Assembly (NCBI GenBank): GCA_027450185.1
Contig: DAIDKF010000006.1
Span: 70,795-116,494, forward strand
Direction: 5' to 3'
Source: Granulicella sp.
GTDB lineage: Bacteria > Acidobacteriota > Terriglobia > Terriglobales > Acidobacteriaceae
DNA length: 45,700 bases
Shown: positions 32,849 through 39,689 of the stretch, piece by piece
How positions within the stretch are numbered: position 1 is the stretch's first letter
Layout: every line of letters begins with the position of its first letter
Position numbers and translations under genes: made by a program
The notes under the pieces: generated by a model
Told to the model about the DNA's origin: nothing
Databases searched by the model: none
What the model saw: only the letters and a program-made list of their open reading frames with translations

Positions 32849-33397
32849 CTAATCGCTATAAACGTGCAGCCGCGCCGGGGCTCCGTCCTCCGCCAGGTCA
32901 TGTCCGCACAGCGTGCAGAACGCATCCGTAATCTTCACCCCGCGATGGCACTTCCCGCACACCGGCGCAATCTGGAACTGGCACTGCGGGCAGAAGTGAT
33001 AGCTCGCCGCAATCGAGGTCGAGCAGTTCGGGCAGCGCGACAGCACCGGCTGCCGCAGCAGGAAGTACACCACCGCTCCCATGCCGCCGGGCAGCACCAC
33101 GCACACCAGCATCCACAGCCCGGCCGACATCCCGCGCCGCTTCACATCCCTGCTCACATACCCCAGCAGCAGCGCATAGCTGGCAAACATCGACCCCCAC
33201 GCATAGCCCATCATCAGCCGCAGCGGCAGCATCTCGTGCCTGTGGTGCGGCATCACCCCGTGGAAGATGTACTGCATTCCCACGAACAGCACGACGGCCA
33301 GCACCATCGACCAGCGCGGAATCATCCGCAGGTCTTCATCGCCGGCCAAACGCGCCTCTGTCCCCCTCGTCGCTGTTCCCATCTCTCCGTGTCTCAT
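32849..33397 (-). CDS. Membrane protein with C-terminal double zinc ribbon
   Basis: A 182-residue protein from the ATG at 33397, whose start overlaps the stop of the upstream gene (ATGA). Two or three hydrophobic segments (SMVLAVVLFVGMQYIF, GSMFASYALLLGYV, LWMLVCVVLPGGMGAVVYFLL) precede a cytoplasmic-type zinc ribbon with four CxxC pairs (RCPNCS, FCPQCQ, VCGKCH, FCTLCG). It is the third gene of the ECF sigma operon. Zinc-ribbon membrane proteins in such settings are often of unknown function; it could sense or report membrane state to the sigma system. Confidence 0.75.
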   Translation of the reverse strand: MRHGEMGTATRGTEARLAGDEDLRMIPRWSMVLAVVLFVGMQYIFHGVMPHHRHEMLPLRLMMGYAWGSMFASYALLLGYVSRDVKRRGMSAGLWMLVCVVLPGGMGAVVYFLLRQPVLSRCPNCSTSIAASYHFCPQCQFQIAPVCGKCHRGVKITDAFCTLCGHDLAEDGAPARLHVYSD

Positions 33398-33798
33398 GGC
33401 TGCGCCTCGTCGTCGTGGCCATGGCGTCCGCGTCCCCGCCGGAACCACGCCATTCCCAGAATCACCGCGGTCACCGGTAGCGACCACAGCAGCAGCACCA
33501 TCAACTGGTTGCTGGCCGTGGGTACCCCAATCGGGTTCAGCTCATACTCATCCAGCACGCCCCAGATCGCGTAGCAGATTGCGGGCATCAGCAGCGAAAA
33601 AATGGCTAGCGGAACCCACAGGCTACGCGACTTCTCTCTCTGTTCCCGCAACGTCATCGCCTGTTCGCGCACCACGCGATGGGTTCGATTCACCACCACA
33701 CCGCGCGCACCGGCGGCCATCACCGCGCCGCGAAACGCCCGCGCCACCTCATGCTCGTGTTCCTTGTGTTCCCAGTTCTCGTTACGAAGCGAGTTCAT
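33394..33798 (-). CDS. Two-helix membrane protein in ECF sigma operon
   Basis: A 134-residue protein with a hydrophilic N-terminal half (about 1-60, charged and helical), two membrane helices (WVPLAIFSLLMPAICYAIW and LMVLLLWSLPVTAVILGMAWF) and a His-rich tail. It overlaps the sigma factor gene and the zinc-ribbon gene by ATGA at both ends. The position directly behind an ECF sigma gene is that of an anti-sigma factor. It lacks the HxxxCxxC zinc motif of classical ZAS anti-sigma domains. A non-canonical anti-sigma is possible; the assignment is by context only. Confidence 0.65.
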   Translation of the reverse strand: MNSLRNENWEHKEHEHEVARAFRGAVMAAGARGVVVNRTHRVVREQAMTLREQREKSRSLWVPLAIFSLLMPAICYAIWGVLDEYELNPIGVPTASNQLMVLLLWSLPVTAVILGMAWFRRGRGRHGHDDEAQP

Positions 33799-34451
33799 GT
33801 GCTCACCTCCACCTTGCCGGTCACCGCTCTGCGCCCGCTACCGCCTCCCGAGCGCAGCTTCAAAATCTCCGGCTTCAGCGCCGCCAGCCCGCGATACAGC
33901 CGCGACTTCACCGTCGACAGCGGAGCCCGCGTCACCGCCGCAATCTCGTCCAGCGACATCTCCTCGTGGAACCGCAGCGTCAGCACCTCGCGATACGCCG
34001 GCTCCAGCTTCTGCAGCACTGCCGCCACCTCGGACGCATTCTCGCGTCCCTCAAACTGCTCCAGCGGGCCTGGGCTCTCCTCGGCAATCTCGAACGGCCG
34101 CGCGTCCGCGTCGCCCTCGCACATCTCATCCAGCGATGTCATCGTCCGCTTCCGCGACAGGTCGATCACCAGGTTGCGCGCAATCGTAAAGATCCACGTA
34201 TCGAACCGCGCCTTCCCGTTGTACTGCGAGCCGTTCCGCAGCACCCGGATCCAGACCTCCTGAAACAGATCCTCGGCCACCTCGCGTCTGCCCGTCAGGA
34301 ACATCAGGTAGCGCATCAGCCGATGCTGATACGTCTCAATCAAGTGGTCCATCAACTCTGGATCATGCTGCTTCAGCCCGCACGCGATGGCAGCGTTTTC
34401 ACGCTCCACCTGCCTGGCCGCCTCGGCTGTCAGTGTGATCGTAGTTCTCAC
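33795..34451 (-). CDS. ECF-type RNA polymerase sigma factor
   Basis: A 218-residue sigma-70 family factor of the extracytoplasmic group. Region 2 (about residues 34-104) has LMRYLMFLTGRREVAEDLFQEVW and FDTWIFTIARNLVIDLSRKR; region 4 (about 146-193) has LEPAYREVLTLRFHEEMSLDEIA and APLSTVKSRLYRG. It lacks regions 1.1 and 3, as the class requires. The start is a GTG at 34451. Three genes (sigma, two-helix protein, zinc-ribbon protein) are coupled by ATGA overlaps. The stimulus is unknown. It is divergent from rlmB across 148 bp. Confidence 0.9.
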   Translation of the reverse strand: MRTTITLTAEAARQVERENAAIACGLKQHDPELMDHLIETYQHRLMRYLMFLTGRREVAEDLFQEVWIRVLRNGSQYNGKARFDTWIFTIARNLVIDLSRKRTMTSLDEMCEGDADARPFEIAEESPGPLEQFEGRENASEVAAVLQKLEPAYREVLTLRFHEEMSLDEIAAVTRAPLSTVKSRLYRGLAALKPEILKLRSGGGSGRRAVTGKVEVST

Positions 34452-34599
34452 CCTAGTATGGACGCCGCTCTCATTTGAAAAGTCTCGGTTATCTCTGCCT
34501 TTATTCTAAGCTGCCCAGCGCATCGCCGCTGAAAAATCTCAACCTCTCGTCCTGCCCGGCTCATCCCCCGTCCGCCCGCTCCCCGATTACACTCGAAGC

Positions 34600-35421
34600 A
34601 TGGATGTTTTGTACGGCCTGCACCCGGTCGAGGAGGCCCTCCGCGCCGGCACCCGACCCCTCGACCACCTCAGCGTCGCCCAGGAGCGAGATTCCGGGCG
34701 CATAGCTCGCCGCGACCCCCGCTTCGAAGCCATCCTCGAACTCGCCCGCGCCAAGGGCATCCGCATCGCCACCGAGTCTCGCGACCAGCTCACCCGCCAC
34801 TGCAAGACCGACGCCCACCAGGGCATCGTCGCCTTCGTCCGCGAGCGCAGGTTTCTCGCCCTCGAAGACCTCCTCCTCGTTCCCTCCGGTCCCTCCGGCC
34901 ACCGCTTCTTCCTCGCCCTCGACGGCGTCGAAGACCCCCACAACCTCGGTGCTCTCCTTCGTTCCGCCGACGGTGCTGGCATCGACGGCGTCATCCTCCC
35001 CGAGCGCCGCTCCGCTCCCCTCAGCGCCGTCACCGCCAAGTCCTCCGCCGGTGCCAGCGAGCACGTCCGCATCGCCCAGGTCGTCAACATCACCCGCTCC
35101 CTCGAAGCCATGAAGAAGCACAACATCTGGATCGTCGGCCTCGACGAGCGCGGCACGCCCGACTACACCGGCTTCGACTTCCGCCAGAACGTCTGCCTGG
35201 TCCTCGGCAGCGAAGGCTCCGGCCTGCACGACCTGGTCAAGCGCACCTGCGACCACCTCTTGCGCATCCCCATGGCGGGCAGCGTCACCTCGCTGAACGT
35301 CTCCGTCGCGGGCGCGGTCGTCATGTACGAAGCCATGCGCCAGCGCAGCTCCCACCCCGGCGTCCAACAGCCCCGGCCGGAGTCTAAACCACCAAAGCCC
35401 CGCAAAGGCCTCGGCTCTTAG
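34600..35421 (+). CDS. rlmB: 23S rRNA guanosine-2'-O-methyltransferase RlmB (TrmH/SpoU)
   Basis: SAM-dependent 2'-O-ribose methyltransferase of the SPOUT knot superfamily, 273 residues, acting on 23S rRNA. The N-terminal substrate-binding domain begins MDVLYGLHPVEEALRAG and ends near GIVAFV. The three SpoU motifs are clear: LDGVEDPHNLGALLRSAD, LGSEGSGL and IPMAGSVTSLNVSVAGAV. These with the length match RlmB rather than tRNA TrmH. A C-terminal Pro/Lys-rich extension of about 25 residues (PESKPPKPRKGLGS) is beyond the usual end. No strong ribosome site precedes the ATG. Confidence 0.88.
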   Translation: MDVLYGLHPVEEALRAGTRPLDHLSVAQERDSGRIARRDPRFEAILELARAKGIRIATESRDQLTRHCKTDAHQGIVAFVRERRFLALEDLLLVPSGPSGHRFFLALDGVEDPHNLGALLRSADGAGIDGVILPERRSAPLSAVTAKSSAGASEHVRIAQVVNITRSLEAMKKHNIWIVGLDERGTPDYTGFDFRQNVCLVLGSEGSGLHDLVKRTCDHLLRIPMAGSVTSLNVSVAGAVVMYEAMRQRSSHPGVQQPRPESKPPKPRKGLGS

Positions 35422-35448
35422 CTGCTTCTCCCCGCCGCTGTCTTTGCT

Positions 35449-37704
35449 GTGGCCTGTTCTACCCGGCGCGCAGGGGGCTTCGGCCTTCGGCTCTTGTTCT
35501 TCTTTCTTCCCAAAGGACTCTGTTTGTTGCCAACTCATCCCAACCCATCCTCGTATCGACCGCAGCGCAGCGTAGCGCAGAGCTTCCTGTATTCCGCACT
35601 CCCTCTTGCTCTCCTGCTCGCCAGCCTTCCCGCGTCCGCCCAGACCACCCCGCCGCAGGCCACCCCACGGCACGGCGAGGTTCTCTTCCAGAGCCACGGC
35701 GCTCCGCCTCCCACCCCCGACGCGGGTGCTCCGTCCGAGCCCGACGCCGTCCAGCCCGGCCACGAGCCCACCGGCCCCGTCCTCACCGACGCCCAGCGCT
35801 CCTTCATCCTCTTCACCGCCTACGACCTTGACGCTCGCCTCGCGCCTGACACTTCTCACCTCACCCTCCGCGCCCGCCTCACCCTGCGCAACATCGGAGC
35901 TCAGCCGCTCGCCCGCATCGCACTGCAAATCTCCTCGTCGCTGCACTGGGGCAGCGCCAGCGTCCTCGCCCCCACCGGCAGTACCCCGCTCCCCCTCACC
36001 CAGCACCTCATCGACACCGACGCCGACCATACCGGCAAAGCCTCCGAAGCCGTCCTCGATCTTCCCCACCCGCTCGCTCCCGGTGCCACACTCACCCTTG
36101 ACACCGTCTACTCCGGCGCCGTTCCCGCCAGTAGCGCGCGCCTCGAACGCCTCGGCGCCTCTGCCACCCAGGCCCTCACCACCGACTGGGACGCCATCGG
36201 CCCCAGCGCCTCCTCCAGCAACAGCAGCAGCTCTGAAGCCTCTCCCGCGTCCCCGTCCAACCCTCTCGACGTCGCCCTGCGTGGCTTCGGCAACGTCCTC
36301 TGGTATCCCGTTGCCAGCCCGCAACTCTTCCTCGGCGAGGGTGCAACCCTCTTTCAGGCCATCGGTCAGCAGCGGTTCGCCGAGCAGTTCGCTCCCATCC
36401 ATCTCCGCCTCGCCGTCGAGTACCACGGCCCACCCCCCACCGCCGCCTACTTCTGCACCCGCCGCCAGCCCCTCACCGCCTACTCCGACAATCCCAACGC
36501 CCCACTCGCAGACGCCTCCGGCATCGCCACCGCCGACTTTTCCCCCCAACCCATCGGCTTCCGCCAACCCAGCCTCTTCGTCGTTGACCTTCCCGAAATC
36601 GCCGCCGCCCCTCTCCCCGCGGCCTCACTCCCCGCGGCCTCACCCTCCAGCGCCGGTGACTCATCTGCGCCGCTGGCCTCCTCATCGGCCAACCCGGGCG
36701 CTAACCATGACGTTCAGCCCACCACCGACCTCCTCTCCGTCGAGACGGCCGACCCAACCGATCTCGCGCACCTCACCGCCTCCGCTGAGCGCATCGCGCC
36801 GCTGCTCCAGACCTGGTTTGGAGCCCTCCCGCTCTCCCCGCTCACCCTCCTCGACCACCCCGGCGACCCCTTTCAGGACGGCCCCCTCCTCGTCGCTCCC
36901 CTCCACCTGCTGGCGTCTACCCGATCCAGCCCGGCGCTCGCCCACTCCCTCGCCCACGCCTGGGTCCAGACCGGCCAGCCCTGGTTCGACGAAGGCCTCG
37001 CCCAGTTCGTCGACCTCCTCTGGGTTGAGCAGACCGACGGCCGTCCCGCCGCCATCCTCGCCCTCAACAACCTCATCCAGCCCCTCAACATTGCCGAGGT
37101 CGGCTTCGACTCCGAGCAGGCTGCCGACGCCGCCACCGCACCCGCCGGTCAACCCCTCGTCTCCGCCACGGACGAACTCTACTACCGCCGCAAGGCCGCT
37201 GCCGTCTGGTGGATGCTCCGCGGCATCGTCGGTGACACCGCGCTCCAGCACGCCCTCGCCCAATGGTGCAGCCAGCCTGCCTCCCACGCCGACCCCACCG
37301 TCCAGGCCATCACCTTCGAGAAGCTCCTCGAAAAGACCAGCGGCAAGGACCTCGGTTGGTTCTTCTCCGACTGGGTTCTCCGCGACCGCGGCCTCCCCGA
37401 CCTCTCCATCGTCGCCGTTGAACCCCGCCTGCTCCCGGCCGGTAAAGGCCACGACGCGGGCTGGCTGGTCTCGGTCACCGTCCACAACGACGGTGCTCCG
37501 GCAGTTGACGTTCCCCTCACCGTCCTCTCGGCCAGCTTCACCAGTACCACCCGGCTCCGCATCCCCGGCTTCTCCAACGTCTCTACCCGAGTCATCGTCG
37601 AAGCCCCACCCACCGAGGTCATCCTCAACGACGGTAGCACCCCCGAGGTTCGCGCGGGCACCCACACCCGCGAGGTCATCCTCCAACCCGCCGCTACCCC
37701 TTAA
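35449..37704 (+). CDS. Secreted M1-like peptidase-fold protein lacking catalytic Glu
   Basis: Up to 751 residues; no ATG is available. A GTG at 35449 gives the longest form, while a TTG at 35524 has AAAGGA 6 nt upstream. Both lead into the signal helix LALLLASLPASAQ. The N-terminal part (about 90-350) is a beta-domain as in M1 aminopeptidases, followed by a gluzincin-like region. The metal motif reads HSLAH (His499, His503) instead of HExxH, then FDEGLAQF with Glu515. The catalytic Glu is replaced by Ser500, so peptidase activity is doubtful. A tail with SWFFSDW-type and beta-sandwich features (LGWFFSDWVLRDRGLPDL) resembles M1 C-termini. A role as a binding or decoy protein is possible. Confidence 0.75.
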   Translation: MACSTRRAGGFGLRLLFFFLPKGLCLLPTHPNPSSYRPQRSVAQSFLYSALPLALLLASLPASAQTTPPQATPRHGEVLFQSHGAPPPTPDAGAPSEPDAVQPGHEPTGPVLTDAQRSFILFTAYDLDARLAPDTSHLTLRARLTLRNIGAQPLARIALQISSSLHWGSASVLAPTGSTPLPLTQHLIDTDADHTGKASEAVLDLPHPLAPGATLTLDTVYSGAVPASSARLERLGASATQALTTDWDAIGPSASSSNSSSSEASPASPSNPLDVALRGFGNVLWYPVASPQLFLGEGATLFQAIGQQRFAEQFAPIHLRLAVEYHGPPPTAAYFCTRRQPLTAYSDNPNAPLADASGIATADFSPQPIGFRQPSLFVVDLPEIAAAPLPAASLPAASPSSAGDSSAPLASSSANPGANHDVQPTTDLLSVETADPTDLAHLTASAERIAPLLQTWFGALPLSPLTLLDHPGDPFQDGPLLVAPLHLLASTRSSPALAHSLAHAWVQTGQPWFDEGLAQFVDLLWVEQTDGRPAAILALNNLIQPLNIAEVGFDSEQAADAATAPAGQPLVSATDELYYRRKAAAVWWMLRGIVGDTALQHALAQWCSQPASHADPTVQAITFEKLLEKTSGKDLGWFFSDWVLRDRGLPDLSIVAVEPRLLPAGKGHDAGWLVSVTVHNDGAPAVDVPLTVLSASFTSTTRLRIPGFSNVSTRVIVEAPPTEVILNDGSTPEVRAGTHTREVILQPAATP

Positions 37705-37843
37705 ATGCAGGGCGACGTCTTGAGAGAAGCAGACGCGTGAGCTACTACTCAAAACAGCGCTGAGAGTGCCGATTTGCAACCTGGAATTGCGTTGAGAGTG
37801 CAGTGAAATTCAGTGGTCGCACGCTAACGGATACAATCAAAGC

Positions 37844-38734
37844 ATGATCAAGGGACTAACACTCGTGGCGCCGGTCGCCTCGGAGGAAACCTTCGCACAG
37901 CTCGGAGAACTATTCCGCGTGCTGGGCTTCGAGCAGGGTAAGGGCTGGGCCGAAGAGACCGGCAAAGGCGCGGCTTTCCTCGCTCCCATCGGCAATCTGG
38001 AGTTCGTCACCGGCCGCGCTCCGGCGGTCCCACCCCTGCTCATCGAGGTGACACAACTGGACACCATCCACGCCGCTGTGGAGGCATGGCTGGTCGCGCA
38101 CCAGCGCAGCGAGGACGTCGCTGCACGGCTCTCCGAGCCTGCACTTACGCACTGGAACGCGCGCCTGTTCACGGTGGATCTCGCCGCCGATCTGCGCGTT
38201 GGCTTCTGGGAGTCGGAGAATCCGCTGCACAATAAGCCGGTGGCCGTTGAGGGGGACCTATCTGCTGCAGGCAAACGGTTTGCCATCGTCGTAGCCCGCT
38301 GGAACGCGGTCATCACCGACCGCCTGTTGCAGGGCTCGCTCGACGCTTTGACGCGCAGCGGCTGCGCCAAATCCGAGATCGAAATCGTGCGCGTTCCCGG
38401 CGCCTGGGAGATTCCCTCTGCCGCCCGCACGTTGGCCGAAAGCAGGCGCTTCGCAGCGGTCATCACGCTGGGCGTGCTGCTGCGCGGCGAAACCGCCCAC
38501 TACGAGGCCATCTACAACGAGGTTGCACGTGGCATCGGACAGTCGCAGCAGGAGACCGGGGTGCCCCATGCATTCGGCGTGCTGACCTGCGAGACGCTGG
38601 AGCAGGCGTTGGATCGGGCCGGCCTAAAGGCAGGAAATAAAGGGTTTGAGGCGGCCATTGCGGCCATTGAGATGGCCTCCATTCAGGAGAAGCTGGGCGC
38701 AGCCAAGCGCGAGACGGTGGAGGCGAAGTCCTGA
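37844..38734 (+). CDS. ribH: VOC-like domain fused to lumazine synthase (RibH)
   Basis: 296 residues against about 155 for ordinary RibH. Residues about 1-128 form a glyoxalase/VOC-like domain (IKGLTLVAPVASEETFAQL, GFEQGKGWAEETG, LRVGFWESENP). Residues about 132-290 are 6,7-dimethyl-8-ribityllumazine synthase, which condenses the ribityl-uracil with dihydroxybutanone phosphate in riboflavin synthesis. The RibH marks are all there: ARWNAVITDRLLQG, VPGAWEIP, LGVLLRGETAHYEAI with the catalytic-type His219, and the GVLTCETLEQA and NKGFEAA ends. The frame is continuous, so this is a true fusion. The stop overlaps the nusB ATG by one base (TGATG). Confidence 0.88.
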   Translation: MIKGLTLVAPVASEETFAQLGELFRVLGFEQGKGWAEETGKGAAFLAPIGNLEFVTGRAPAVPPLLIEVTQLDTIHAAVEAWLVAHQRSEDVAARLSEPALTHWNARLFTVDLAADLRVGFWESENPLHNKPVAVEGDLSAAGKRFAIVVARWNAVITDRLLQGSLDALTRSGCAKSEIEIVRVPGAWEIPSAARTLAESRRFAAVITLGVLLRGETAHYEAIYNEVARGIGQSQQETGVPHAFGVLTCETLEQALDRAGLKAGNKGFEAAIAAIEMASIQEKLGAAKRETVEAKS

Positions 38735-39159
38735 TGGGTACCCGCCGCAAGTCACGCGAACTGGCTATGCAGATGCTCTTTCAGGGCGACTTGGGCAAGC
38801 AGAAGCCCGAAGAGGTGGAACGGCTCTTCTGGGAGGCTCGCGAGGACGTCGACGACGAGACCCGCGGGTTTGCCGATGATATTCACCGCCTGGCTACGCA
38901 GCGCGAGGATGAGGTCGACAAGCTGATCCAGAAGCATGCCCAGAACTGGCGGGTGGAGCGTATGCCCGTGGTGGACCGGAACCTGCTGCGCGCGGCGGTG
39001 GCGGAGATGCTCGGCTACCCCAGGACGCCCGCGGCCGTGGTGATCAACGAGACGCTGGAGATTGCACGGCGTTACGCTGCGCCGGAGAGCATCCATTTTC
39101 TCAACGGCGTGCTGGACGCGGTTGGACGCGAACTTCTGGAGTCGCGTTTGAAGCTGTAG
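38734..39159 (+). CDS. nusB: Transcription antitermination factor NusB
   Basis: A 141-residue all-helical RNA-binding protein that joins NusE (S10) on boxA of rRNA operons. The N-terminus MGTRRKSRELAMQMLFQGD is the usual arginine-rich RNA-binding start. NWRVERMPVVDRNLLRAAVAEML and the closing AAPESIHFLNGVLDAVG are family signatures. It overlaps ribH by one base; ribH-nusB pairs are widespread in bacteria. The C-terminus ends at the usual place. No terminator is visible directly behind; a repeat array begins 74 nt downstream. Confidence 0.95.
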   Translation: MGTRRKSRELAMQMLFQGDLGKQKPEEVERLFWEAREDVDDETRGFADDIHRLATQREDEVDKLIQKHAQNWRVERMPVVDRNLLRAAVAEMLGYPRTPAAVVINETLEIARRYAAPESIHFLNGVLDAVGRELLESRLKL

Positions 39160-39233
39160 GCGAAGAGTCGCGCCTGACTTCGGGCGAGGCTGACGCGTTC
39201 TGCCGTGGTACCCCCCCCTCCCCCCCGGTTTCC

Positions 39234-39387
39234 GTAAATAATTCTATTCAGGGCGGTTACGGGTAAATAATTCATTCGATTGGGGGAGTGGATGTGGCTG
39301 ATTCTGTGGGAGTTGCAGGAGTTGCGCCTGTAAATGATTCCATTCAGAGAATTTACGGGTAAATGATTCCATTCATGCGGGTTACGG
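39234..39387. repeat. Degenerate 29-bp direct repeat, four copies in two pairs
   Basis: The unit GTAAATRATTCYATTCA plus a 12-base tail ending TTACGG occurs at 39234, 39263 (one base short, diverged tail), 39330 and 39359. Copies 1-2 and 3-4 are exactly 29 bp apart; 67 bp separate copies 2 and 3. At unit junctions TTACGG-GTAA makes a small dyad. There is no spacer diversity as in CRISPR. Confidence 0.7.
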
Positions 39388-39638
39388 GGGGCTTCTGCGT
39401 TCGGGTGGGCAGAAAACCCCACCGAAAGATACCGGAGCAGGGATCTGTTCTGAGCTGCCAACGCGGGCCAGAGCCCCTGCCTGGCGGTGGAAGTCTTGGC
39501 TGGCGAAGCACCCTTTTATTTAATTGTAGTGAGTTGGAAGGGGTGATTATGCCACGTTTTAAATAAATAAATTGCCAATGTTTACAGGGTGTTTGGAACT
39601 TTATACAGGCTTTGGGGGGTTGACAGCTTTGGGGCAAA

Positions 39639-39671
39639 CGAAAAGGCCCCCGATGGTCGAGGGCCTTTTCG
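39639..39671 (-). terminator. Hairpin terminator of the lipoprotein gene
   Basis: CGAAAAGGCCC (39639-39649) pairs with GGGCCTTTTCG (39661-39671). Read on the minus strand it comes 19 nt after the stop of the lipoprotein gene; the stem A/T ends make it usable both ways. Confidence 0.75.
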
Positions 39672-39689
39672 TAGAGGTCAGCTTGCAGG

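Larger units (their letters stand above)
39160..39689. other. Long intergenic region with C-run, repeats and terminator
   Basis: About 530 bases without a supported gene between convergent genes. It holds a run of C interrupted by one T (about 39211-39226), the four-copy 29-bp repeat (39234-39387), an AT-rich patch near 39520-39600 and the hairpin at 39639-39671. Base composition is lower in GC than the flanks. Confidence 0.5.

Noticed and set aside
35606-37723. A 705-codon plus-strand frame rich in Pro and Ser within the M1-like gene
   Set aside because: Composition is dominated by Pro/Ser/Arg as expected of an out-of-frame reading; no ribosome site or domain. The overlapping frame has the signal peptide and peptidase-like motifs.
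39234-39387. CRISPR array
   Set aside because: Only four degenerate copies, no unique spacers of regular size, no cas genes in the window.
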